Assembly (NCBI RefSeq): GCF_036013525.1
Contig: NZ_CP107853.1
Location: forward strand, 8,990,001 to 9,054,000
Source: Nonomuraea sp. NBC_00507
GTDB lineage: Bacteria > Actinomycetota > Actinomycetes > Streptosporangiales > Streptosporangiaceae
Direction of reading: 5' to 3'
DNA length: 64,000 nt
Below the pieces are notes generated by a model. That model did not search any database and was not told the DNA's origin. It saw only the letters and a list, made by a program, of their open reading frames with translations. A program made the translations under genes and the position numbers. Below are positions 34,034 to 42,633 of the stretch, in pieces. Numbering within the stretch: position 1 is the first letter of the stretch; each line of letters begins with the position of its first letter.

Positions 34034-35028
34034 CGCGGCACCGCCACCGAGTCGCGGACGACCAGCGGGCATGGCATGAGCTTGTGCTCGGTCGCGTCGC
34101 CCTCGGCCCTGCTCAGCAGGCGGGACGCCGCCCAGGCGCCCATTTCGTAGTGCGGCAGGGCGACGGTGGTCAGCCCGGGCTCCAGTGAGTCGGCGATGTG
34201 CTCCTGGTCGTCGAAACCGACGATCGACACCTCGCCCGGTACGGCGAGCCCCAGGTGGCGGGCGGCCCGGTAAGCCCCCATCGCCACGCGGTCGTTGTAG
34301 CAGAACAGCGCGGTCGGCCGATCGGGCCGCGACAGCAGCTCCCGCGCCGCCCACTGCCCGCTGTGGGCGTCTCCGGTCGTCCCACGCATCACCAGCGACG
34401 GTTCGAAATGCCCGCCGAGCGTGTCTCGGTACGCTTCCAGCCGCTGGTGGGCGGCCGGTATGTCCTCATCGACCGTGCAGAACCCGACCCGGGTGTGCCC
34501 GGCGGCCCTCAGGTGCTCCACCGCGGCCCGCGCGCCGCCGCGCTCGTCGGGCACCACCCAGTCGACGTCCCCCTCGACGGGCCGCCCGTCCAGCACGATC
34601 AGCGGCAGTCCTTCGGGGATCTCCGGCAGCTCGATCTCGCGGTGGTACATCGAGGCGTAGATCAGCGCGTCGACATTGCGCTGGACCAGTGCCCGCACCG
34701 CGCTCTGCTCCATCTCGGCGTTGCCGCCCGTGTCGATGAGCAGCAGCAGGCAGCCCTGCTCCCACGCCGCCTCCTGGGCGCCCTTGAGCATCCGGCCCGC
34801 GAACGCCGTGCTGGCCACCATGTCCGACAGCAGGCCAATGGTGTTGGTCTGACGGGTGCGCAAACTGCGGGCGAGCAGGTTGGGCGCGTAGCCGAGCTCG
34901 GCCGCCGCGCGCCTGACGCGCTCACCGATGGCCGGCTTGACCCGCCCGGCGTCCCTGCCGTTCATGACGAGCGACACGGTGGAGACCGAAACGCCGGCTC
35001 TCGTCGCCACGTCCTTCAGGGTCGCCAC
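34030..35028 (-). CDS. LacI-family repressor coupled to the GH32 gene
   Basis: The 332-residue protein has the LacI helix-turn-helix (LKDVATRAGVSVSTVSLVMN), hinge (ANLLARSLRTR-type: APNLLARSLRT) and a periplasmic-binding-protein-like sugar domain. GTG 35028 is chosen because GAGAGGAG lies seven bases upstream; a TTG at 35049 is the longer alternative. Expected to repress itself and the downstream fructosidase until fructose, sucrose or a phosphate ester is bound. A 28-base imperfect palindrome centred on TACGTA lies 17 bases upstream of the start. Confidence 0.93.
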   Translation of the reverse strand: MATLKDVATRAGVSVSTVSLVMNGRDAGRVKPAIGERVRRAAAELGYAPNLLARSLRTRQTNTIGLLSDMVASTAFAGRMLKGAQEAAWEQGCLLLLIDTGGNAEMEQSAVRALVQRNVDALIYASMYHREIELPEIPEGLPLIVLDGRPVEGDVDWVVPDERGGARAAVEHLRAAGHTRVGFCTVDEDIPAAHQRLEAYRDTLGGHFEPSLVMRGTTGDAHSGQWAARELLSRPDRPTALFCYNDRVAMGAYRAARHLGLAVPGEVSIVGFDDQEHIADSLEPGLTTVALPHYEMGAWAASRLLSRAEGDATEHKLMPCPLVVRDSVAVPR

Positions 35029-35044
35029 CAGCCGCTCCTCTCGC

Positions 35045-35072
35045 GTCAAACGATTTACGTAGAACGATTGAC
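35045..35072. promoter_or_regulatory. LacI-type operator before the lacI-GH32 operon
   Basis: GTCAAACGA and ACGATTGAC flank a TACGTA core (imperfect dyad). The same region reads as two direct AACGATT-K-ACGT copies 14 bases apart. Location over the operon start suits autorepression. Confidence 0.6.
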
Positions 35073-35210
35073 GTGATTGTTGAGCAGTGGTTTCCCCGGT
35101 GTCGAGAGGGAGGCATCGGACGTGACCAGACTGTTACAACGGGCGGCCCACCCGTGATGTGAGGACCGGGAGCCCGCGGCGATCAGCCCGGCTCGGCCTA
35201 CCATGGGCCT

Positions 35211-35816
35211 ATGCCCCGCATCTCGGCCGCCACGATCGGCGAGCACCGCGCTCAGACGCGTGACCGCATCCTGCAGGCCGTCTCGCGCCTGGCCCGCGTG
35301 CAGGGCATCGACGGCATCTCCCTGACGGACGTGGCCGCGGAGGCCGGGATCACCCGGACGGTGCTGTACAACTACTTTCCGGACAAGGCCGCGTTGCTGC
35401 TGGCGTTCACCGAACGGGTGACCCAATACTTCATCGACAGCTACGAGCGGGAGCTGGCGGAGGGCGCCTCGCCGGCGGATCGGTTGCGGGCGTTCGTGCG
35501 GCTGCAGCTGGCCGGGTTGCTGGCGCATCCGCATCCTGGGGCCGCCGATCTCAGTGCGGCGCTGGGGCCGGACGCATACCAGCAGTTGGCCGAGCATGTC
35601 GCGCCCATGCAACGCATTCTGGTGGAGATCCTGGAGAGCGGCACGGCGTCGGGCGACTTCCGGGTGGTCGATGTCGCTGCCACCGCCCGCATGGTCCTGG
35701 CCGTCATCGGGGCCGAGCGGGTACCGCTCATCAGCGGGGCCGTCACGGTGGAGGCGGCGCAGGCGCTGGTGTGCGAGTTCGTGTTGCGGGCGCTCGGCAG
35801 CCGATCCGCCACCTGA
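35211..35816 (+). CDS. TetR/AcrR-family regulator
   Basis: The 201-residue protein has the TetR DNA-binding helices (RDRILQAVSRLARVQGIDGIS, LTDVAAEAGITRTVLYNYFPDKAALLLAF) and a divergent ligand domain. It precedes the MFS exporter gene by 48 bases on the same strand and is presumably its local repressor. The start is the only ATG at the family position. Confidence 0.92.
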   Translation: MPRISAATIGEHRAQTRDRILQAVSRLARVQGIDGISLTDVAAEAGITRTVLYNYFPDKAALLLAFTERVTQYFIDSYERELAEGASPADRLRAFVRLQLAGLLAHPHPGAADLSAALGPDAYQQLAEHVAPMQRILVEILESGTASGDFRVVDVAATARMVLAVIGAERVPLISGAVTVEAAQALVCEFVLRALGSRSAT

Positions 35817-35864
35817 CCGCTTCTGCCGCCCCGGCAGCCTGGCCGCGTCAGGCACGATGACACT

Positions 35865-37286
35865 ATGGGGCCCATGACATTGGGCCCCAAAGAGCTCCAC
35901 AACGGCGAGCACCTGGAGCTGAAGTCGGCGAGCGGCCGGTGGGTGTTACTGGCGACCGTCCTCGGGTCCGGACTCGCGCTGCTCGACAGCACCGTGGTCA
36001 ACGTCGCACTGCCCTTTCTGGGCGAGGAACTCGACGCGGGCATGGACGGCCTGCAGTGGACGATCAACGCCTACACGCTCACCCTCGCCGGGCTGATTCT
36101 CCTGGGCGGGTCCCTCGGCGACCGCTATGGCCGGCGGAGGGTCTTCCTCGTCGGCACGGTGTGGTTCGCCGTGGCGTCCGCGCTGTGCGGGCTGGCGCCG
36201 AACATCGAGGTCCTGATCGCGGCCCGGGCCCTGCAGGGCATCGGCGGGGCGCTGCTGACGCCGGGGTCGCTGGCGATCATTCAGGCGTCGTTCGTGAGGC
36301 ACGACCGGCCGCGGGCGGTCGGGGCATGGTCGGGGCTCGGCGGGGTGGCCGCCGCGATCGGGCCACTGCTCGGCGGGTGGCTGGTGCAGACGGTGGGGTG
36401 GCGGTGGGCGTTCCTGATCAACCTGCCGTTCGCGCTGGTGGTGGTGCTGGTCGCGCTGCGGCACGTGCCCGAGAGCAGGGACGAGCAGGCGGCGGGGCGC
36501 TTCGACGTGCTGGGGTCGGTGCTGGCGGCGCTGGCGCTGGCCGGCATCACGTACGGGCTGATCGAGACGGGTGCCCTGGTCCCGTTGCTGGCCGGGCTGG
36601 CGCTGGCGGCCGCGTTCGTGGTGCTGGAGATCCGCAGGTCGCCGGACGCGCTGGTGCCGGTGGGGATCTTCAAGAACCACGTGTTCTCGGCGGTGAACGT
36701 GGTGACACTGATCATGTACGCGGCCATGGGCGTGGTGTTCTTCCTGCTGGTCGTGCAGTTGCAGGTGGTGTCCGGGTTCTCGCCCATCGCGGCGGGCCTC
36801 GCCATGTTGCCGACCACGATTCTGATGATCGTGCTGTCGGCCAGGGCGGGTGACATCGCCAAGCGCTACGGGCCGCGCCTGCCGATGACCATCGGGATCC
36901 TGATCGCGGGCTGCGGGTTCCTCTGGATGAGCACGATCGGTCCGGACGCCTCCTACGTGCTGCAGGTCCTGCCCGCGGTGTCCGTCTTCGGGCTCGGGCT
37001 GTCGGCGGCGGTCGCGCCGCTGACGGCGACCGTCCTGGCCACCGCCGACGAGCGGTATGCGGGCACCGCCAGCGGCGTCAACAACGCGGTCGCCCGCACC
37101 GGCAGCCTGCTCGCCGTGGCCGCGGTGCCGCCGCTGGTCGGGCTGGTGGGCGACGCGTTCCAGAATCCGCCGGTGTTCGACGCCGGGTTCCGGATGGCGA
37201 TGCTGATCAGTGCCGGGATGATGGTGGTGTCGGCGCTGATCACGTTCGTCACGATCAGGGAAAACGTGCTGGCGGCCGAGGACTAG
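35865..37286 (+). CDS. MFS exporter of the DHA2 (EmrB/QacA) family
   Basis: The 473-residue protein has about 14 hydrophobic segments and the family motifs LDSTVVNVALPFLGEEL, LGDRYGRRRVF (motif A), ARALQGIGGALLTPGSLAII (motif C-like) and GWRWAFLINLPFA. It should export small hydrophobic or cationic compounds using the proton gradient; the substrate is not predictable. It is preceded by a TetR gene and overlaps the convergent P450 by four bases. Confidence 0.92.
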   Translation: MGPMTLGPKELHNGEHLELKSASGRWVLLATVLGSGLALLDSTVVNVALPFLGEELDAGMDGLQWTINAYTLTLAGLILLGGSLGDRYGRRRVFLVGTVWFAVASALCGLAPNIEVLIAARALQGIGGALLTPGSLAIIQASFVRHDRPRAVGAWSGLGGVAAAIGPLLGGWLVQTVGWRWAFLINLPFALVVVLVALRHVPESRDEQAAGRFDVLGSVLAALALAGITYGLIETGALVPLLAGLALAAAFVVLEIRRSPDALVPVGIFKNHVFSAVNVVTLIMYAAMGVVFFLLVVQLQVVSGFSPIAAGLAMLPTTILMIVLSARAGDIAKRYGPRLPMTIGILIAGCGFLWMSTIGPDASYVLQVLPAVSVFGLGLSAAVAPLTATVLATADERYAGTASGVNNAVARTGSLLAVAAVPPLVGLVGDAFQNPPVFDAGFRMAMLISAGMMVVSALITFVTIRENVLAAED

Positions 37287-38512
37287 AAGGCGAACGCCTG
37301 GCTGCGGACGCTGTTGTCGAAGTTCGACAGCAGCAGCTCGGGCTCGCCGACCGAGCGGACGCCGGGGAGCCGGGTCAGCAGCTCGCGGAACATCGTGCGC
37401 ATCTCCTGCCTGGCCAGGTTCGCGCCCAGGCAGAAGTGCGGTCCCGGGCCGCCGAAGCCGACGTGCGGCTTGGTGTCGCGGGTGATGTCGAACGTGTCCG
37501 GGTCGGGGAAGACCGACTCGTCCCGGTTGGCGGAGCCGTAGAACAACACGACCTTGTCGCCCTTCTTCAGCTCCAGGCCGCGCAGCGAATAGTCCTCGGT
37601 GACCGTGCGGCGGAACTGCATGATGGGCGAGACGTAGCGGACCATCTCCTCGATGGCCGCGTTGATGTGCGTGCCGAAGTCGCTCATGAGCAGCTCGCGC
37701 TGCGCCGGGTTGTCGGTGAGGAGCTTGATGCCGTGCGCCATCGTGTTGCGGGCGGTCTCGTTGCCGGCGACCAGCAGCAGCGCGAAGAAGGAGCCGAGCT
37801 CCTTGTCGGTCAGCTTCTCCCCGTCGGGGTTGGCGTTGACCAGGAGGGACACGAGATCGCCCTTGGGGTCGGCGACGCGTTCGTGGCCGAGCTTGATGAC
37901 CATGCGCTGCAACGCCAGCAGGGCCAGCATGTTCTGGCCGGCCATCTGGACGCTGCGGGCCAGGCTGGGGCGTACGCCGGTGTAGGCGGTGGAGACGTCG
38001 ACGTGCTGGTGGACCTTGGCCCGCAGCTCCTGCGGGATGTCGAGCATGTCGCAGATGACGTGAATCGGCAGGCGGGCGGCGACCTGGGTGACGAAGTCGC
38101 GGGGGCCGTCCTTGACGACGTCGTCGACGATGCGGGCGCAGGCGGCCTCGATGTCGCTCTGCAGGCCGGCCAGCATCTTGGGGCTGAAGGAGCGGGTGAC
38201 GATGCGGCGCAGGCGGGCGTGGCGCGGGTCGTCCATGTTGACCATCGATTCGCCGAACACCTGCTTCACCCAGCCGGGCGGCTCCGGGTTGGTGACCGCC
38301 GGCTCGCTGGAGAAGATCTTGGCGTTGCGGCTGGCCTCGACCACGTCCGCGTGCCGTACGAGCGCGTAGAAGCCCTTGCCGGAGCGCAGGAGCGGCACCT
38401 TCTTCTCCGGGAAGAACACCGGATGCTCTAATTGCCGGAGCCGGGCGAACGCCTCATTCCGCTCTTTGAGCGGCCTGCGCCAGAAATCCAGATCAGCGAG
38501 GTCGATGTCCAC
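37283..38512 (-). CDS. Cytochrome P450
   Basis: The 409-residue protein has the oxygen-binding helix LLVAGNETARNTM, the ExxR pair in EEMVRY, and the haem-binding loop VGFGGPGPHFCLGANLAR (Cys361). The AGNET form and the opening DIDLADLDFWRRPL resemble CYP125/CYP142-type enzymes that hydroxylate steroid or alkyl side chains; this is a family resemblance only. GTG 38512 is used because an ATG at 38536 has no ribosome site. No ferredoxin gene is adjacent. It is divergent from the FG-GAP gene across 67 bases. Confidence 0.93.
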   Translation of the reverse strand: MDIDLADLDFWRRPLKERNEAFARLRQLEHPVFFPEKKVPLLRSGKGFYALVRHADVVEASRNAKIFSSEPAVTNPEPPGWVKQVFGESMVNMDDPRHARLRRIVTRSFSPKMLAGLQSDIEAACARIVDDVVKDGPRDFVTQVAARLPIHVICDMLDIPQELRAKVHQHVDVSTAYTGVRPSLARSVQMAGQNMLALLALQRMVIKLGHERVADPKGDLVSLLVNANPDGEKLTDKELGSFFALLLVAGNETARNTMAHGIKLLTDNPAQRELLMSDFGTHINAAIEEMVRYVSPIMQFRRTVTEDYSLRGLELKKGDKVVLFYGSANRDESVFPDPDTFDITRDTKPHVGFGGPGPHFCLGANLARQEMRTMFRELLTRLPGVRSVGEPELLLSNFDNSVRSQAFAF

Positions 38513-38579
38513 CCGTCTATCCTGGCACGTTCCCATGGTGTTAAAGCCGGGTTCGTGCGGGCCGGACATACCTGCAAGT

Positions 38580-39956
38580 ATGAATGCGCTGCTCGCCGCC
38601 TGCCTGGTTCTGCCCCTCGCTTCCGGCGCCACTCCCGCCGCCGCCCGCTCGTGCGGCGGGCATCCTCTCGACTTCGACGGCGACAGCCGTCCCGACCTCG
38701 CCGTGGCCGCCCCCTACGACAACGCGCGGGCCGGTTCGGTGACCGTCATGTATGGGTCGGGGAAGAAGGTGAAGCTCGCCCAGGACGGCGCGGAGCCGGG
38801 CGACTCGTTCGGATCGGCGCTGGCCGTCGGCGACTTCAACGGCGACAAGTGCGCCGACCTGGCCGTCGGGGTGTCGGAGGAGTTCGCCGGGGAGCGGATC
38901 TCCGGCGCCGACGGGAACGGGGTCGTCCAGCTCTTCAGCGGGTCCGTGGACGGTCTGGTCAAGGGCAAGGAGCTGGCGGTCGCGAAGCCGTCCAGCGACC
39001 GGTTCGGGGCCTCGCTGGCCGCCGGGGATCTCGACGGAGACGGGCGGGACGAGCTCGTCGTGGGTGCGCCCAGCCACCGGTCGGGTGGCGCGGTGACGGT
39101 GTACTGGATGAAGGGCCGCAAGCCGTACCAGATCACGCAGAAGACGCCGTGGGTGCGGCAGGCGGCGAACGTGACCGACCAGTGGGGCGCCTCGCTCGCG
39201 ACCGGGGACTTCGACGGGGACGGGCGTGACGAGCTGGCCGTCGGGGCGCCTGCCGACAGCGTCACGCTGGACGGGCAGGGTTCGGTGACGGTGATCGACG
39301 TACGGGGTGAGCGGGCGCGGCAGCTCACCCAGAGCAGCCCGGGCATCAAGGGCGCCTCGGAGAAGTGGGACGGGTTCGGCGCGGCGCTGGCCACCGGGGA
39401 CTTCAACGGCGACGGCAAGGCCGACCTGGCCATCGGCGTGCCCGGGGAGGGCATCACCAAGAACCAGCGCGCCCTGGACTACGGTGACGGCACCGTGGAC
39501 GTCCTGTACGGCTCCCGCAACGGGCTGCGCACCGACAAGACCGAGGCCTGGTCGCAGAACACGCTCGACGGCAAGCCCCGTTACTACGACCGGTTCGGCG
39601 CGTCGCTGGCCGCCGGGGACTTCAACGGCGACGGCAGGGACGAGCTGGCCATCGGCGTGCCCGGCGAGCGGGCGGTCCAGGTGCTGATGGGCCGGTCCTC
39701 CGGCGGGCTGACCAGGGTCGGGAACCTGCTGATCAAGGGCAAGGGGCGGGACTTCGGCGCCTCAATGGCCGCGCTGCCCCTGGGCGAGCGCTACCGGCCG
39801 CTGGAGAAGCGCCGGCCGCTGTACGGGCTGGTGGTGGCGGCGCCGGACCAGGGGCTGGTCATGTACGCGCCGGGCTCCAGGAAGCCGGGTCTGCGGCTGG
39901 GCAAGGTCCGCCAGCTCAGCAAGGGCACCGGCCTGTTCGGCTACGCCATCGGCTGA
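38580..39956 (+). CDS. Secreted FG-GAP (integrin-like beta-propeller) protein
   Basis: The 458-residue protein has a signal peptide (LLAACLVLPLASGATPAAA) and six repeats of the form DFNGDGxxDLAIGVP with calcium-binding Asp loops: LDFDGDSRPDLAV, DFNGDKCADLAV, DLDGDGRDELVV, DFDGDGRDELAV, DFNGDGKADLAI and DFNGDGRDELAI. This forms a seven-bladed propeller, common in Streptomyces surface proteins. No enzyme domain is attached, so it is a binding or scaffold protein. Its last 16 bases overlap the convergent histidine kinase. Confidence 0.92.
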   Translation: MNALLAACLVLPLASGATPAAARSCGGHPLDFDGDSRPDLAVAAPYDNARAGSVTVMYGSGKKVKLAQDGAEPGDSFGSALAVGDFNGDKCADLAVGVSEEFAGERISGADGNGVVQLFSGSVDGLVKGKELAVAKPSSDRFGASLAAGDLDGDGRDELVVGAPSHRSGGAVTVYWMKGRKPYQITQKTPWVRQAANVTDQWGASLATGDFDGDGRDELAVGAPADSVTLDGQGSVTVIDVRGERARQLTQSSPGIKGASEKWDGFGAALATGDFNGDGKADLAIGVPGEGITKNQRALDYGDGTVDVLYGSRNGLRTDKTEAWSQNTLDGKPRYYDRFGASLAAGDFNGDGRDELAIGVPGERAVQVLMGRSSGGLTRVGNLLIKGKGRDFGASMAALPLGERYRPLEKRRPLYGLVVAAPDQGLVMYAPGSRKPGLRLGKVRQLSKGTGLFGYAIG

Positions 39957-41395
39957 GTCACCGGAAGGATCACCCGGAACAGGGCGCCCTTGCCGGGCTC
40001 GGACTCCGCGGTGACGATCCCGCCGTGGGCCTCCACCAGGGTCGCCGCGATCGACAACCCCAGTCCCGACCCGCCGGCGCCGCGTGCCGGGTCGGCCCGG
40101 TAGAACCGCTCGAACACCCGCTCCGCCACGTCCGGCGGGAACCCGGGCCCTTCGTCGGCCACCTCCACCACGGCCTGGTCGCCGTCCACGCCGACCCGCA
40201 CCTGGAACGCCGTGCCCGCCGGGGTGTGGGTGAGCGCGTTGGTCACGAGGTTGCCGACCACCTGCCCGAGCCGCGGCTCGTCCCCGATCACCACCACATC
40301 GCCTTCTCCCGCGAACAGCCGTACCAGCTCGATCCGCCGGTCGGGGGCCAGCGTCTGGGCGTCGATCACCGCCGTGGCCGCCAGGCTCAGCAGGTCCACA
40401 GGCCGCATGGCCAGCTCGCGCCGCTGGTCCAGCCGGGCGAGCAGCAGCATGTCCTCCATCAGCAGCCCCATCCGCGCCGCCTGCCCCTCGATGCGGCTCA
40501 GCAGCCGTACGGCCTCGTCCAGGTCGCGCTCCTCCCCCAGCCGGTAGAGCTCCGCGAACCCCCTGATCGACGTCAGCGGTGTGCGCAGCTCGTGGGAGGC
40601 GTCGGCCATGAACCGGCGCATCAGCTCTTCCGAGCGCCTGGCGGCCGTGGCGGAGCGGCGGGCGGACTCGGCCGCCTCCTCCCGTTCCCGCGCTGCCGAC
40701 TCGATCCGGGCGAGCATGGTGTTGAGCGAGCGGCCGAGCTTGCCGACCTCGGTGGTGGCCGCCCAGAGCGGCACGCGGCGCGACAGGTCGCCGCCCGCGA
40801 TGTCCTTGGCCGTCCGCGCGATGTCGCGCAGCGGGCGCAGGCTGCGGCGTACCAGCCAATGGCAGACGACGCCGAGCACGATCAGCGTGCCGCCGCCGGC
40901 CACCGCCACGATGAGGGCGAGCTGCGAGACCGTGGCGTCCACGTCGCCCAGATTGACGGCGATCACCCGGCTCTGGCCCTCGCGCCCGGGCGCGGCGACG
41001 ACCCGCCAGCTCGGGCCGCCCGCCGCCCGCGACTCAACGGTGAACGGGCGGCCCTGGAGCGCGCGCACGTCGGCGGCGGCCAGCCGGGGCAGGGCGGGGA
41101 CGTGCTCGTCGGTCGACTCGCTGAGCGTCCTGATCGTGGCGCCGTTCGCGTTCAGCACCACGACGTGGAACAGCCCGAAGAAACGTTCCGGGCGCGCCGG
41201 GCGCGGCTCGGGCGGCGGGGGCATGTCGCGCGGGGTGCTGGCGGCACGCAGTTGCTGGTCGACGCGGTCGACGAGGTAGCCCCGCAGCAGCCATGCGGCG
41301 AACAGGCCGGTCAGGGTGATGGCGAGGGTGACCAGCAGCAGGGTGGCCGAGACCAGCCGCAGCCAGAGCGGAGTCCGCGCCAGATATTTCCTCAT
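39941..41395 (-). CDS. Membrane sensor histidine kinase (HAMP type)
   Basis: The 484-residue kinase has two membrane helices (about residues 12-38 and 165-187) around a Pro-rich extracytoplasmic sensor, a HAMP linker (RRSLRPLRDIARTAKDIAGG), the phosphoacceptor helix FMADASHELRTPLTSIRG, and the ATPase domain with NLVTNALTHTP, VADEGPGFPP and GSGLGLSIAATLV. It works with the response regulator encoded just upstream (ATGA overlap). It is the last gene of the adaptor/ABC/DUF5666 operon, so it probably controls that operon's export function. Confidence 0.95.
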   Translation of the reverse strand: MRKYLARTPLWLRLVSATLLLVTLAITLTGLFAAWLLRGYLVDRVDQQLRAASTPRDMPPPPEPRPARPERFFGLFHVVVLNANGATIRTLSESTDEHVPALPRLAAADVRALQGRPFTVESRAAGGPSWRVVAAPGREGQSRVIAVNLGDVDATVSQLALIVAVAGGGTLIVLGVVCHWLVRRSLRPLRDIARTAKDIAGGDLSRRVPLWAATTEVGKLGRSLNTMLARIESAAREREEAAESARRSATAARRSEELMRRFMADASHELRTPLTSIRGFAELYRLGEERDLDEAVRLLSRIEGQAARMGLLMEDMLLLARLDQRRELAMRPVDLLSLAATAVIDAQTLAPDRRIELVRLFAGEGDVVVIGDEPRLGQVVGNLVTNALTHTPAGTAFQVRVGVDGDQAVVEVADEGPGFPPDVAERVFERFYRADPARGAGGSGLGLSIAATLVEAHGGIVTAESEPGKGALFRVILPVTQPMA

Positions 41396-42087
41396 ACGCG
41401 GGGCGGGCGCAGGATGTAGCCGACTCCGCGCAGCGTGTGCAGGTATTTGCGCTCGCCGGTGTCCACTTTCCTGCGCAGGTAGGAGACGTACGACTCGACG
41501 AGGCCGACGTCGGTGCGCCAGTCGCCGTTCCAGACGTGGTCGAGGATCTGCGTCTTGGACAGCACCCGGCCCACGTTGAGCATGAAGTACTGCAGCAGCC
41601 TGAACTCCGTCGGCGACAACTTCACGGGGATGCCGTCCCGCCAGACCTCGTGGGTCTCCTCATCCAGCTCCAGGTCGGCCACCTGCAGCCGGTTCGGCGG
41701 CGGAGTACCGCGCCGGGTCCTGCGCAGCACCGCCCGGATCCGGGCGATGACCTCTTCCAGGCTGAACGGCTTGGTCACGTAGTCCTCGCCGAGCCCCAGC
41801 CCGGCGATCCTGTCTTCGGGCGCGTCCTTGGCGGTCACGAAGAGCACGGGGACCCGGCGGCCGCGGGACCGCAGCCTGCCCGCGACCGCCAGGCCGTCAA
41901 GGTCGGGCAGCATCACGTCGAGCATCACCAGGTCCGGCGAGCTCTCCTCGGCCACCCGCAGCGCCTCCATGCCGTCGGCGGCGGTCAGCACCTCGAACCC
42001 GGCCATGCGCAGGCTGGCCGAGAACAGCTCCCTGATGTTGGGCTCGTCGTCGACCACCAGGAGCCTGGCCTCGGGCTCGCGGCTCAT
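41392..42087 (-). CDS. OmpR-family response regulator
   Basis: The 231-residue protein has a receiver domain with phosphoacceptor Asp57 (DLVMLDVMLPDLDG) and the switch Thr/Lys region (VLFVTAKDAPED), and an OmpR-type winged helix at the C-terminus (LSPTEFRLLQYFMLNVGRVLSK, ending VDTGERKYLHTLRGVGYIL). It is encoded between the DUF5666 protein and the kinase with ATGA overlaps on both sides. Confidence 0.95.
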   Translation of the reverse strand: MSREPEARLLVVDDEPNIRELFSASLRMAGFEVLTAADGMEALRVAEESSPDLVMLDVMLPDLDGLAVAGRLRSRGRRVPVLFVTAKDAPEDRIAGLGLGEDYVTKPFSLEEVIARIRAVLRRTRRGTPPPNRLQVADLELDEETHEVWRDGIPVKLSPTEFRLLQYFMLNVGRVLSKTQILDHVWNGDWRTDVGLVESYVSYLRRKVDTGERKYLHTLRGVGYILRPPRV

Positions 42088-42611
42088 CGCGGGCCGCCTC
42101 CCTGGGTGATCGAGGCCGCGGCCACGGAGCCGTCGTCGCCCTGGCGGCCGCGTACCGTGATCGTGCTGCCCGCCTGCAGGTCGGACACCTTGCCCGGCTT
42201 GGCGATCTGGACGGTGGTCTGGTCGGTGGTGGTGACGGTGATGGTGGAGCCGTCCATGATCTTGACGTAGATCGTGCCGCCCTCCACCTTCTCCACGGTC
42301 CCGATCGTGCCGCCGCCCATGCGCTGGGCGAAGCCGCCCTGCCGGCCGCCGTACCCGGGGGGCGCCTGCTGCACTCCCGCGGGGCCGTACCCCTGGGGCG
42401 CCTGTTGCATTCCTCCGGCGCGCAGCTGGGCTGCCGAGGTGCCGGCCGAGCCGCCGGTCAGCTTGCCGGCCTGGATGCCGATGATGATCCCCGCCACCAG
42501 CACGACGCCGGCGGCCAGCGTCAGTGTGAGCTTCGACAGGCCCGCGCGGGGCTGGACGGCGAGCTCCTCGCGCAGGTCCTCGGGGTACGGCGAGGAGTCG
42601 AGCTGGGCCAT
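42084..42611 (-). CDS. Membrane-anchored DUF5666-like protein
   Basis: The 175-residue protein has a short cytoplasmic part, one membrane segment (LTLTLAAGVVLVAGIIIGI, about residues 33-51), a Gly/Gln/Pro-rich linker with near repeats (QQAPQGYG and QQAPPGYG) and a C-terminal beta domain (GTVEKVEGGTIYVKIMDGS, then VSDLQAGSTITVRG) of DUF5666 type. The domain's function is unknown. ATG 42611 has AAGGAG six bases before it. Its position between an ABC exporter and a two-component system suggests a surface sensor or accessory. Confidence 0.75.
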   Translation of the reverse strand: MAQLDSSPYPEDLREELAVQPRAGLSKLTLTLAAGVVLVAGIIIGIQAGKLTGGSAGTSAAQLRAGGMQQAPQGYGPAGVQQAPPGYGGRQGGFAQRMGGGTIGTVEKVEGGTIYVKIMDGSTITVTTTDQTTVQIAKPGKVSDLQAGSTITVRGRQGDDGSVAAASITQGGGPR

Positions 42612-42633
42612 GTGCATCTCCTTACGTGGCGCC

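Noticed and set aside
34354..35028. Other open frames over the LacI gene
   Set aside because: They are shadows; the LacI frame has the helix-turn-helix, hinge and sugar-binding domain.
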